Shown: positions 21,575 to 30,180 of the stretch, piece after piece
Layout: each line of letters begins with the position of its first letter
How positions within the stretch are numbered: position 1 is the first letter of the stretch
Assembly (NCBI RefSeq): GCF_003386535.1
Contig: NZ_QTTN01000017.1
Coordinates: 1 to 64,000 of the forward strand
From: Paenibacillus taihuensis
Lineage (GTDB): Bacteria; Bacillota; Bacilli; Paenibacillales; Paenibacillaceae
Direction of reading: 5' to 3'
Length of the DNA stretch: 64,000 nucleotides
Translations under genes and position numbers: made by a program
Notes under the pieces: model-generated
What the model was told of the DNA's origin: nothing
Databases searched by the model: none
The model's input: only the letters and a program-made list of their open reading frames with translations

Positions 21575-22630
21575 TTACATCATGATATGTTTCACTTCGA
21601 GATCGCGCTCGATGGATAGATCGATGAAATGATCTTCAACGCGTATAAGAGGGCGGAAGTATTCAGTTGGATGTGTCATAATGATGATTCCTGTCTCGCC
21701 TGTGACAAGCTCGACTTGTTTGCCGATGAAATTCGGGATCATATGCTTGATGAACGTATGCGCTGTATGCGGGTCTAGCTCATTGAAGCTCATTCGGTGA
21801 AGCTCCCTTAGAACAATGAGCAAGTCGCGTTTCTTCTGGTAGACACGGGAAGAGATCATAGCGCTGTATACATCACAGACAGCAACGATTTTGGACACGG
21901 GATGAAGTTCATCGCCTGCCACCTGGTTAGGGTAACCGGTTCCATCCATGCGTTCGTGATGCTGCAGCGCAACCGTTGCGGCTATGGATTCACCGAACGA
22001 TTCGGTAATGATTTGGTGTCCATATACCGTATGCATCTTAATTTCTTTGAATTCTTCATCGGACAGCTTGGCCGGCTTGTTCAGAATATCGTCGGTAATC
22101 TGACATTTGCCAATATCGTGCAGAAACCCGGCTTGTCCAATCTTCAGTGACTCCTGCTCATCATATCCAAGCCAACCCGCCAAGTAGTAAGCCAGCATTC
22201 CGACCTGTACGGAGTGTTGATAGGTATAGTCGTCATGAGTATTAAGCAATAGCAGCATCGACACGACATCACGTTCCAGCTTGAACGTATTCACTAACGG
22301 CTGGAATGTTTGATTGACGTCTTCCTGGTCAATTTTGCCATTCTGTGCAGCTTCCATAAAAAGCTGCTCGCAGCCATTGACAGCATCCTGGTAGATCGGT
22401 TTCACGGTCGGCAGCCACTTCGGACTAAGACCGCTTTCAATTGTTCGAATCGTAACTTCTTGTATAATCCTTGAGTTAACTTCAACATAATCGATATGAT
22501 GTTGAATCAGCATCGAAATCTCTCTCATTTGCAAGCCCGTGCCCTTGGAAAGCACGTGAAGCCCGTAGGAGTTGAAAATGTCGTTACTCAGGATGTCTCC
22601 CTCTTTAAGCTCTGTCACATGAATTCTCAT
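21575..22630 (-). CDS. HD-GYP domain phosphodiesterase (probable c-di-GMP hydrolase)
   Basis: A 351-aa cytoplasmic protein. The N-terminal 60 residues (MRIHVTELKEGD...LSKGTGLQMREI) form a small domain often found before HD-GYP. The HD-GYP core has FLHDIGKCQI, QHHERMDGTGYP and CDVYSAM. A short C-terminal beta domain (KQVELVTGETGIIIM) follows. The start at 22630 is chosen for GAGGTGG upstream; the longer frame to 22705 adds an unlikely hydrophobic leader. Same architecture as the gene at 27706. Confidence 0.9.
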   Translation of the reverse strand: MRIHVTELKEGDILSNDIFNSYGLHVLSKGTGLQMREISMLIQHHIDYVEVNSRIIQEVTIRTIESGLSPKWLPTVKPIYQDAVNGCEQLFMEAAQNGKIDQEDVNQTFQPLVNTFKLERDVVSMLLLLNTHDDYTYQHSVQVGMLAYYLAGWLGYDEQESLKIGQAGFLHDIGKCQITDDILNKPAKLSDEEFKEIKMHTVYGHQIITESFGESIAATVALQHHERMDGTGYPNQVAGDELHPVSKIVAVCDVYSAMISSRVYQKKRDLLIVLRELHRMSFNELDPHTAHTFIKHMIPNFIGKQVELVTGETGIIIMTHPTEYFRPLIRVEDHFIDLSIERDLEVKHIMM

Positions 22631-22771
22631 AGTCCACCTCGGATGACACACCAAATATGAAGGAATTAATAAGACCATGGTAGCAATAAAATGGAAAATT
22701 GGCAATAAGAGTGCAAAATAAAGCAGTGCTTTGTCAGCGTATTCACGACTAAAGAACTGCTCTGAATAGAT

Positions 22772-23509
22772 CTATAGTTGTGGTTCTGTCGGGTTCCACG
22801 GACCTTGCTGATGACCTTTCCACTCGGAGCCGTCTTCCCATATCTCTTTCTTCCAAATCGGTACGATTTGTTTCAATCGCTCAATCGCATAACGGCTCGC
22901 TTCGTAGCAGTCATCGCGATGCGGTGTGGATACCGCGATCACAACGCTAATCTCGGCGATATCGACTAAGCCGATCCGGTGTGCGATGGCACATCGTGCG
23001 CCAGGCCAGCGCTCCTCAATCTCTGCCCCGATCTGCTCAAGCGTCTTCATCGCCATCGGGATATACGCTTCGTATTCGAGGCGGACGGTACGAGCGCCCT
23101 GCGTCCATTCGCGTGTCGTGCCTGTGAATGTCAGCGTTGCTCCGTTGTTCGGCACGATGACGAGTGCAGTGACCGCTTCTACCGAGAGCGGCTCCGCCGT
23201 GATTAAATATCTGGGCTGCTCTATAGATACAGAAGCAATAGAGGTCGACGACTCTTCGCCTCCTGAAACTGGCGGAAGCAATGCAAGCTCGTCATCTGCT
23301 TGAATCGTTTGCTCCTCTACCGCATAGGCTTGATTACACGCCATAAATGAGATTGCCAATAGTGCTGCGTGAACAGGGTAGCGGCTCATAAGCTCTTGCT
23401 TCAGCTCGAGCACAGTTGCGGTTTCTTTCTCAAGGGAGATTGTAATGCTATCTTGGCCGAAACGCTCGGATAACCCGGCGAATAGTCGTACTTTCCAATT
23501 TACGGACAT
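22772..23509 (-). CDS. Fused molybdopterin synthase MoaD-MoaE
   Basis: Both subunits of molybdopterin synthase in one 245-aa chain. Residues 1-84 are the ubiquitin-like MoaD sulfur carrier, ending LLPPVSGG. A short serine-rich linker follows, then MoaE (about 100-245) with the diagnostic HRDDCYEASRYAIERLK and IWKKE. Because MoaD must expose a C-terminal Gly-Gly for thiocarboxylation, the chain probably needs cutting after G84. The ATG at 23509 is 9 bp from GAGAGG; an ATG at 23515 is possible. It is divergent from moaA. Confidence 0.93.
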   Translation of the reverse strand: MSVNWKVRLFAGLSERFGQDSITISLEKETATVLELKQELMSRYPVHAALLAISFMACNQAYAVEEQTIQADDELALLPPVSGGEESSTSIASVSIEQPRYLITAEPLSVEAVTALVIVPNNGATLTFTGTTREWTQGARTVRLEYEAYIPMAMKTLEQIGAEIEERWPGARCAIAHRIGLVDIAEISVVIAVSTPHRDDCYEASRYAIERLKQIVPIWKKEIWEDGSEWKGHQQGPWNPTEPQL

Positions 23510-23632
23510 GTTCATAAACCTCTCGGATCTTAATGTTAATGGTCTCCATAGCATACCATATTGGGGTTAAAAATGTTATGCTAGAGTATAGAGACTTTCG
23601 CGTGAATCGCGGCATGAAAGGGAGTGAGGGCT

Positions 23633-24634
23633 GTGGCTGCATTAACGGATCGTTTTGGACGGGTGCACGATTATTTGCGCATTTCGGTTACCGATCGCTG
23701 CAATTTGCGCTGTCTGTATTGCATGCCGGAAGAAGGCGTGAAATTCGAGCCCGCGGAAAACTTGCTTAGCTACGACCAAATTACCGAGGTAGTTCGCGCA
23801 GGCGCCAAGATGGGGATTACGAAGCTGCGGATTACCGGAGGAGAACCGCTCGTGCGGCCAGGCCTCGCGGGATTGATCGGACAGCTCTCAAGCATACCGG
23901 GCATTCGAGATATTTCGTTAACGACGAACGGTGTATTGCTTGCCGATCAGGCGGAAGCACTGCGTGCGGCAGGCCTGAACAGGGTGAACATCAGCCTCGA
24001 TACGTTGGATCCGGCACGATTCAAGTTTATTGCGCGCCGCGGCGACTTACAGCGGGTCATGCAGGGCATTGAGATGGCTGTGAAGGTTGGCTTCGCGCCG
24101 ATTAAGCTGAACTGCGTGCTGTTGAAAGGCGTCAACGAGGACGAGATTGCCTCGTTTCTCAGAATGGCTGCTGAGCAGCCGCTGCATGTAAGATTTATCG
24201 AATATATGCCGATTGGCCATGCGGATGACAATTGGCGCAATCATTACTTGCCGTTGTCGCGCGTGCTCGAGATTGCCAGTGATATTGGGCTTGAAGCCGA
24301 ACCGATCAGCGACGTGCTGGGGAACGGCCCTTCCGAAGATTACCGCATTGCGGGCGGCAAAGGGACGTTCGGTCTTATTCATCCGATCAGCGACCAATTC
24401 TGCAAACGATGCAATCGGCTTCGGCTAACGGCTGACGGGAACATCAAGCCATGCCTGTATTGGGTGGATGAACTGAATGTGAAGCCGGCGCTTGGCAACC
24501 CAGATGAGCTGGAGAAGCTGTACATGCGGGCGATGGACATCAAGCCGCTCAATCATGAAATGGCGGAGAAGCTGGCTGGCGGGGATCAGAGTCATGAGCC
24601 TACCGCACGCCGCATGTCCCAGATTGGCGGTTAA
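23633..24634 (+). CDS. moaA: GTP 3',8-cyclase MoaA
   Basis: Radical SAM enzyme (333 aa) that starts molybdopterin synthesis by rearranging GTP. It has the N-terminal cluster motif CNLRCLYC, the SAM-binding GGEP and the C-terminal second cluster (FCKRCNRLRL and a later cysteine in IKPCLYW). The essential Gly-Gly tail is present (MSQIGG). Start: GTG at 23633, 8 bp after AAGGGAG; an in-frame GTG at 23624 lies inside that site. It is divergent from the MoaD-MoaE gene, sharing a 123-bp promoter region. Confidence 0.96.
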   Translation: MAALTDRFGRVHDYLRISVTDRCNLRCLYCMPEEGVKFEPAENLLSYDQITEVVRAGAKMGITKLRITGGEPLVRPGLAGLIGQLSSIPGIRDISLTTNGVLLADQAEALRAAGLNRVNISLDTLDPARFKFIARRGDLQRVMQGIEMAVKVGFAPIKLNCVLLKGVNEDEIASFLRMAAEQPLHVRFIEYMPIGHADDNWRNHYLPLSRVLEIASDIGLEAEPISDVLGNGPSEDYRIAGGKGTFGLIHPISDQFCKRCNRLRLTADGNIKPCLYWVDELNVKPALGNPDELEKLYMRAMDIKPLNHEMAEKLAGGDQSHEPTARRMSQIGG

Positions 24635-24669
24635 CGCACGATTATTCGCAGGTAAAGCGAGGGATTAGG

Positions 24670-25155
24670 ATGACAGAGCAGTCAAACAAGGCAACGATGA
24701 TTTCAATTGCATATAACGGGCAGGAAGCGATTGCTGTAACACCGGAGGACATGGCCGCGCTTGCAGGTCGTGTCTTCCCTTTGTCAGAGCGGATTACAGG
24801 AGGTGCCGGCGAGGCATTCGATTTCGCGGAATGGTTAGATGCTTTCCGGAGTCAACAAGGCATTTTGCAAGAAGAGCCTTTGCCGACGCATCTGAAGGTG
24901 GAAGCGGCCGATACGTTCGAGGCACTTATCCCATGGGAGCAGCTGAAAGATGCCGCAGTACAGTTCGCTGTTGACGGCGCACCGCTGCCGAAAGGCGGTC
25001 CGGTTCGCTTGTATGTGCCGAATGGTTCCAGTGAATGCTTAAATGTAAAAAGCGTCATTGTTTTCCGTTTGCTTCATGATGAAGCACGCAGCGGCGAAGT
25101 GTCCTACGGCTTCAAATCTACGTTTACACCGGATGAAATGCGATTGAAGCGATAG
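24670..25155 (+). CDS. Small protein with molybdopterin-oxidoreductase-like C-terminus
   Basis: A 161-aa protein of unknown function, 35 bp after moaA and co-directional. Residues about 85-155 (PWEQLKDAAVQFAV, GAPLPKGGPVRLYVP, NVKSVIVFRLL) resemble the last part of the sulfite-oxidase-type molybdopterin domain, where GGPVRLVVP is common. The cysteine that ligates molybdenum in that family is not apparent, and the N-terminal half is different. It could bind or hand over the cofactor, or be a degenerate paralogue. The match is by eye only. Confidence 0.6.
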   Translation: MTEQSNKATMISIAYNGQEAIAVTPEDMAALAGRVFPLSERITGGAGEAFDFAEWLDAFRSQQGILQEEPLPTHLKVEAADTFEALIPWEQLKDAAVQFAVDGAPLPKGGPVRLYVPNGSSECLNVKSVIVFRLLHDEARSGEVSYGFKSTFTPDEMRLKR

Positions 25156-25178
25156 TCCCTTAAAATCGGGAGGCCAGC

Positions 25179-26627
25179 ATGAACGAAATAGCAACGGATG
25201 CGCCAGACGTCGTGCTGCTTCATAGCAACGACATTCACAGCCGCTTGGAGCAGGCCGCCAGAATGGCTGCCTATATAGAGGAAATACGTCGCTCGCACGG
25301 AGCCGATCATGTGCTCACCTTGGATATCGGGGATCACATGGACCGGATGCGAGTCGAAACGGAAGCGAGCGATGGGCTTGCGAATATCGCGTTATTGAAT
25401 GCTGCCGGCTATGACGCCGCTACCATTGGCAACAACGAGGGATTAACATTCACGAAGGAGCAGCTGGATGAAGCCTATGGCGTCCAAGCCCAGTTCCCTT
25501 TGGTTTGCGCAAACTTCTTCTTGTCGGAGACGATGCAGCGGCCTGCGTGGATGGTGCCTTCCATCGTAATTAACAAGGCAGGGCTTCGCTTCGGTTTGAT
25601 CGGTGTATCTGCGGCATTTAAAGAATTTTACAAGCTGCTTGGCTGGGAAGCGAGCGATCCGCTCCCGGAAGTGGCGAAGCAGGTACAGCAGCTTCGCGCC
25701 AATGTGGACGTGCTGATCATTATGTCGCATCTCGGGCTGCCGCTTGATCGGCGAATGGCGCAGGAGATTGATGGCATTGACCTGATTCTTGGCGGTCATA
25801 CCCATCATCTGCTGGAAGAGGCAGAGGTGATCGGATCGACGCATTTGTGCGCGGCCGGGAAGTTCGGCGAGTATATGGGACGTGTCGAGATTTGGTTCGA
25901 TGCAAAGACGAAGCGGCCACGGTTCAAAGCGATCTGCCTGCCGATGGAAGCACGCGCAGGTCTGGAACAGCCAGAGGCGACCGCCATTATAGGCAGCTTC
26001 AAGACCGAAGGCGAGCGCCGGCTCAGCCGGGTCGTCGCCACGCTGGATGCGCCGCTTGCGCTCGCGCCGGATAGGGAGTCGCCGCTCGGCAATTTGCTCG
26101 CTGCGGGCCTCCGGCGCTGGACGAATGCCGAAATCGGCATCGTCAACGCAGGGCAGCTGCTTCGCAGCCTCGCCGCAGGCGAAGTGACGGCCGGCGACCT
26201 GCACGCGCTGTGCCCGTCGCCGATCAATCCGTGCCGGATGAAGCTGACCGGCAAGATGATTCGCATGTCGCTCGAAGAGGCGCTGCTTCCGGAGTACATC
26301 GACAAGCCGATTCGCGGCTTTGGTTTCCGCGGGCTTGTCCTCGGCACGCTTGCCGTAGACGGACTTGCGATCGAATATGTGCCGGACAACCCGGACTTGG
26401 GCAAGATCATGTCCATCCTGGTGAACGGCGAGCCACTGCAGGACGATCAGATGTATGTCGTCGGCACGATCGACATGTTCACGTTCGGTGTCGGCTACGA
26501 GAAGATCAAGAACGGACTGGACATCGATTACTATTTGCCGGAGTTTATCAGAGGCGTGTTGGAGCATGAGCTTCAAGATCAGGGAGCGATCGCCGACAGC
26601 CATCACACGCGTTGGCTAGCGATATAA
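25179..26627 (+). CDS. Metallophosphoesterase, 5'-nucleotidase/UshA family (YunD-like)
   Basis: A 482-aa two-domain phosphoesterase without a signal peptide, hence cytoplasmic like YunD. Metal motifs are HSNDIHS near residue 12, TLDIGDHMD near 49, a GNNEG motif near 86 and GGHTHHL near 205. The C-terminal 5'-nucleotidase domain follows (about 280-470). GGGAGG lies 7 bp upstream of the ATG, and the gene starts 23 bp after the preceding one. Substrate is probably a nucleotide or nucleotide-like phosphate; not predictable further. Confidence 0.9.
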   Translation: MNEIATDAPDVVLLHSNDIHSRLEQAARMAAYIEEIRRSHGADHVLTLDIGDHMDRMRVETEASDGLANIALLNAAGYDAATIGNNEGLTFTKEQLDEAYGVQAQFPLVCANFFLSETMQRPAWMVPSIVINKAGLRFGLIGVSAAFKEFYKLLGWEASDPLPEVAKQVQQLRANVDVLIIMSHLGLPLDRRMAQEIDGIDLILGGHTHHLLEEAEVIGSTHLCAAGKFGEYMGRVEIWFDAKTKRPRFKAICLPMEARAGLEQPEATAIIGSFKTEGERRLSRVVATLDAPLALAPDRESPLGNLLAAGLRRWTNAEIGIVNAGQLLRSLAAGEVTAGDLHALCPSPINPCRMKLTGKMIRMSLEEALLPEYIDKPIRGFGFRGLVLGTLAVDGLAIEYVPDNPDLGKIMSILVNGEPLQDDQMYVVGTIDMFTFGVGYEKIKNGLDIDYYLPEFIRGVLEHELQDQGAIADSHHTRWLAI

Positions 26628-26637
26628 CATAGGATTT

Positions 26638-26676
26638 GATTTTCATATCAAATGATTTTCATATCAATTGATTTTC
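26638..26676. repeat. 15-bp tandem repeat, about 2.5 copies
   Basis: TGATTTTCATATCAA occurs at 26638-26652 and 26653-26667, and its first eight bases again at 26669-26676. Each unit can fold as a small hairpin. It lies in the uppP promoter region. Confidence 0.7.
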
Positions 26677-26715
26677 TTACCATTATGCGTATTCGTTTTG
26701 ATTCAGGAGGATCTA

Positions 26716-27567
26716 ATGGAAAACATTATTCATGCGGTTATTTTAGGTATTGTAGAAGGTTTGACGGAGTTTTTGCCCGTTTCATCGTCAGGTCATATGA
26801 TTTTGACGAACAAGCTGCTTGATATCTCTTCGGACGATCAAGCGATCGTCACATTCGAAATTGTCATTCAGCTCGGAGCGATCCTGGCAATGGCCATCGT
26901 GTACTGGAATCGGATTCTCGATCTGTTCGGCCTTTCGCGCAAGCAGCAGTCTCTAGGTACATTTACGACAGGACGAAGCGCAATTCGTCGTCGCAGGCTG
27001 AACCTGATTCACGTTGCGCTCGGTATCGTTCCGGCAATGGCACTCGCTTATTTGTTGAAAGACATCATTAAAGGCGAAGGCTTCAACCAGGCGCCTGTTC
27101 TTTTTTCCCTTGTAGTCGGTGGTATCTATATGATTGCTGCAGAATGGCTCAATCGCACACGTCGAGTGAAGATCACCGCTGAGACGATGGACGATATCTC
27201 CTATAAACAGGCGTTCATGATCGGCTTACTGCAGTGCTTGTCGCTCTGGCCAGGCTTCTCCCGTTCGGGTTCGACAATTGCTGGGGGAATGCTGACAGGA
27301 ACGAGCTACAGAGCTGCTGCGGATTTCTCCTTCCTGATGGCGATTCCAATCATGGTCGCTGCGACGGGCTACGAAATGCTTGATAACTACAAATTTATTG
27401 AAGGCGACAACCTGATGTTCTTCATCGTCGGCTTTCTTGTTTCGTTCGTTGTGGCATGGCTCGTCATCGTATTGTTCCTGCGCTTCATCCAGAAGGTCAA
27501 GCTGACACATTTTGCGATTTACCGTTTCGTTTTGGCGGCATTGTTCTGGATTTTCGTCATGAGATAA
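26716..27567 (+). CDS. uppP: Undecaprenyl-diphosphate phosphatase (BacA family)
   Basis: Polytopic membrane phosphatase of 283 aa that recycles undecaprenyl diphosphate for cell-wall synthesis and can confer bacitracin resistance. Both family motifs are present: EGLTEFLPVSSSGH near residue 17 and PGFSRSGSTIAGG near 180. AGGAGG lies 7 bp before the ATG at 26716, which fits the family N-terminus better than the earlier in-frame ATG at 26668. Confidence 0.96.
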   Translation: MENIIHAVILGIVEGLTEFLPVSSSGHMILTNKLLDISSDDQAIVTFEIVIQLGAILAMAIVYWNRILDLFGLSRKQQSLGTFTTGRSAIRRRRLNLIHVALGIVPAMALAYLLKDIIKGEGFNQAPVLFSLVVGGIYMIAAEWLNRTRRVKITAETMDDISYKQAFMIGLLQCLSLWPGFSRSGSTIAGGMLTGTSYRAAADFSFLMAIPIMVAATGYEMLDNYKFIEGDNLMFFIVGFLVSFVVAWLVIVLFLRFIQKVKLTHFAIYRFVLAALFWIFVMR

Positions 27568-27664
27568 GAAAAATAACAGGTTTTGTCGATCTTTGCCGAA
27601 TCAGATGTTGCTCTTTTCCCATAAATCCCTTACATTAATCTTACGAGGGATTTCCTCGAAATTA

Positions 27665-27676
27665 CCAATTAATTGG
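27665..27676. promoter_or_regulatory. 12-bp perfect palindrome upstream of an HD-GYP gene
   Basis: CCAATT followed by AATTGG, about 30 bp before the start codon. Possibly an operator; it may be chance in an AT-rich leader. Confidence 0.25.
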
Positions 27677-27705
27677 AAAATAGATGCAAGGCAGGGGTCG
27701 ATACG

Positions 27706-28821
27706 ATGCGATTATTGCCCATACAGATGTGCCGACCAGGTATGCGATTAGCCAAGAAGATTTATTCTGAGGACGGCGTCGTTCTTCTCAGCGAGAACGT
27801 TGAGCTATCAGCCAGGCTGATTAACCGTCTCTCCGAATGCGGGGTTTATTTCGTATATATTCAGGACCCGCGTTTGGCTGACCTTGTTATACCTGATCTG
27901 ATCAGCGAAGATACCAGACAGCGGGCGCTTAGTGAGATTCGCACCAATTTCCGAGATCTGATGGATCGGCCCAATCGGAAGAGCGGCGTTACTTATCCTT
28001 ATATTGCGAAGTCCTTCAAGCAGATCATGGGAATGGTCATCGATGATTTAACCGACCAGAAGGATGCAATGATCATGCTCATGAATATGGGCATCGTCGA
28101 TGATTATTTATTTCAGCATTCGCTGAATGTCTCGGTATATACGACGCTGCTCGGCATTGCGAACGGCTATAACCGGGACGAGCTGATGACGCTTGGTCTA
28201 GGTGCGATGCTGCATGATATTGGCAAGACTCAAATTAGTCCGAACATTCTCAAGAAGCAAGGCTCGCTTACGTTCGAGGAGTATGAAGAGATGAAGCGGC
28301 ATGCAGAGCGCGGTTATCTTCTGCTGAAGGATGAGCCGAACATCCCGCTAATTGCTGCCCATTGCGCGTATCAGCATCATGAGCGGCTTGACGGAAGCGG
28401 TTATCCGCGTGGCATTAAAGGGGACGAGATTCACGAGTATGCCAAGTGGATCGGGCTTGTCGATTCTTATGATGCCATGACGACGACACGTATTTATCGG
28501 CGGCCGATGCTGCCGCATGAAGCGGTTGAATCGTTGTATGCAGGGACGGGGACGCTGTATGAGCAGCGCATGCTCCAGCTGTTCCGGGACAAAGTCGCCA
28601 TTTATCCGCTCGGTATCACGGTGAAGCTGCAGTCTGGAGAGTTCGGCGTCGTTGTCGATATTAACTCTTCCTGTCCGCACCGCCCGGTTGTGCGCGTGCT
28701 TAATAATGAGAATGGCGAAGAGCTGAATGCGCCTTATGAGGTGGATCTGTCGACACAGCTGACTACGATGATTGTTGGCGTCAATGATGATCCGCATTTG
28801 CCGGAAGCCTCCGGCACGTAA
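27706..28821 (+). CDS. HD-GYP domain phosphodiesterase (probable c-di-GMP hydrolase)
   Basis: A 371-aa paralogue of the gene at 21575-22630 with the same three-part layout. It has an N-terminal small domain (MRLLPIQMCRPGMRLAKKI), an HD-GYP core (MLHDIGKTQI, HHERLDGSGYP, VDSYDAM) and a C-terminal beta domain (ITVKLQSGEFGVVVD). The ATG at 27706, 7-8 bp from CAGGGG, gives the N-terminus shared with the paralogue; an in-frame ATG at 27673 lacks a good site. It is followed by its own terminator. Confidence 0.92.
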   Translation: MRLLPIQMCRPGMRLAKKIYSEDGVVLLSENVELSARLINRLSECGVYFVYIQDPRLADLVIPDLISEDTRQRALSEIRTNFRDLMDRPNRKSGVTYPYIAKSFKQIMGMVIDDLTDQKDAMIMLMNMGIVDDYLFQHSLNVSVYTTLLGIANGYNRDELMTLGLGAMLHDIGKTQISPNILKKQGSLTFEEYEEMKRHAERGYLLLKDEPNIPLIAAHCAYQHHERLDGSGYPRGIKGDEIHEYAKWIGLVDSYDAMTTTRIYRRPMLPHEAVESLYAGTGTLYEQRMLQLFRDKVAIYPLGITVKLQSGEFGVVVDINSSCPHRPVVRVLNNENGEELNAPYEVDLSTQLTTMIVGVNDDPHLPEASGT

Positions 28822-28860
28822 TGATAAGGAATCCTTTCTTTTTTAATACGAAATGACAGA

Positions 28861-28883
28861 GGAGCCGACGAGGCTCCTTTTTT
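28861..28883 (+). terminator. Intrinsic terminator after the HD-GYP gene
   Basis: GGAGCC and GGCTCC (28861-28866, 28872-28877) around a 5-nt loop, followed by six T. Confidence 0.9.
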
Positions 28884-28915
28884 CTGGAACGTCCGTTTGA
28901 AAACGCCGGATAGGT

Positions 28916-28944
28916 TTGCAACAAACGGGCTTGAACATTACAAT
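28916..28944 (+). promoter_or_regulatory. Probable promoter of the radical SAM gene
   Basis: TTGCAA at 28916-28921 and TACAAT at 28939-28944 with a 17-bp spacer, 55 bp before the start codon. Confidence 0.5.
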
Positions 28945-28999
28945 AAGAAGATATGAAGAACGAACGTTTATTTCAAATAAAGTCAGGTGCTGAACATTG

Positions 29000-30130
29000 A
29001 TGCAAAATGCAATACGTATAATGGATCCATACTCGAATTATTCCCCTTCAAATGACCATTGGGACCCGATTATCTCGCTTAGGAAGCATGGTCGTCATGT
29101 GCTGACAAGCGTAGAGATGACGATGTCCAATTTGTGCAATATGCGCTGCGAGCATTGTGCGGTCGGCGATACGCTCGTTATGGCAGAGCCGGCGAAGCTG
29201 CCGCTTGATCAGATGCTGCGCAGGCTCGAAGAAGTGGAGCATTTGAAGACGATCAGCATTACCGGCGGTGAGCCAACCTTCTCGTCACGCACGGTGAAGG
29301 AATATATCATCCCGCTCTTGAAATACGCGCGAAGCCGCGGCATATCGTCGCAGATCAACTCGAACATCACGCTGGATTACAGCCGTTATGAGGAGATTGC
29401 GCCATACCTCGACGTCATGCATATTTCGTTCAACTATACGAATAGCGATGATTTTCATGAGATCGGCTTTGCGAAGAGCGGCCATCCGGTTCCGAAGGAA
29501 ACAGCAGCCCGCATGTATGAGCGGATGATTGACAATGCGCGACGTCTCAGTGATGGCGGATTGTTCGTCTCGGCAGAGTCGATGATTAACTTCCGCACGT
29601 ATAACAAGATGCCTGAGATTCACAAGCTTATACTTGAGATGGGCTGCAAGCGCCATGAGGTTCATCCTATGTATCCGAGTGCGTTCGCTGCTGATTTGCC
29701 AGTCATTACGCCTGACCAAATGCGTGATGCCGTTAACGCGCTTCTCGACAGCAGAGACCCATCCGTCTGGATGCTGTTCGGTACGCTGCCGTTCTACCAA
29801 TGCAACGACAATGCAGAGGATCGCAAGCTGCTGAATCGTCTTGCAAGCGAGAAGCTCGTTACCGTTCGGAACGACCCGGATGGCCGTAACCGGTTGAACG
29901 TCAACTTGTTTACGGGCGATGTGTTCGTTACGGACTTCTCCGATGTGCCGGCGTTCGGCAATATCGGCGATGATCGGCTGGACGATCTGTTCGGCCGCTG
30001 GCTGGCGCATCCGCTTGCCCGCAGCGTAGACTGCCATTGTCCGGCTGCCGCATGCTGCGGACCGAACCTGCTGGTGAAAGATATGTATTATCGGGATGTT
30101 GATTTCGGAACTCGTCAAGCGATTATGTAA
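29000..30130 (+). CDS. yfkAB: Radical SAM protein, YfkAB family
   Basis: A 376-aa radical SAM enzyme. The cluster motif CNMRCEHC is near residue 46 and GGEPTFS near 88. The C-terminus carries the CxCxxxxC motif (CHCPAAAC) that defines the YfkAB group, probably binding an auxiliary cluster. The ATG at 29000 lies 10 bp from AGGTG; a TTG just before it is an alternative. The natural substrate of YfkAB is not established. It may be co-transcribed with the membrane protein that follows 50 bp later. Confidence 0.88.
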   Translation: MQNAIRIMDPYSNYSPSNDHWDPIISLRKHGRHVLTSVEMTMSNLCNMRCEHCAVGDTLVMAEPAKLPLDQMLRRLEEVEHLKTISITGGEPTFSSRTVKEYIIPLLKYARSRGISSQINSNITLDYSRYEEIAPYLDVMHISFNYTNSDDFHEIGFAKSGHPVPKETAARMYERMIDNARRLSDGGLFVSAESMINFRTYNKMPEIHKLILEMGCKRHEVHPMYPSAFAADLPVITPDQMRDAVNALLDSRDPSVWMLFGTLPFYQCNDNAEDRKLLNRLASEKLVTVRNDPDGRNRLNVNLFTGDVFVTDFSDVPAFGNIGDDRLDDLFGRWLAHPLARSVDCHCPAAACCGPNLLVKDMYYRDVDFGTRQAIM

Positions 30131-30143
30131 GGCGATGTCGGGG

Positions 30144-30160
30144 ACCGGCAGCTTGCCGGT
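30144..30160 (+). promoter_or_regulatory. Hairpin immediately before a ribosome binding site
   Basis: ACCGGCA, three bases, then TGCCGGT: a perfect 7-bp stem touching the GAGAGGAG site of the next gene. It has no T-run, so it may tune translation rather than terminate. Confidence 0.4.
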
Positions 30161-30180
30161 GAGAGGAGCGTACAACTGCT

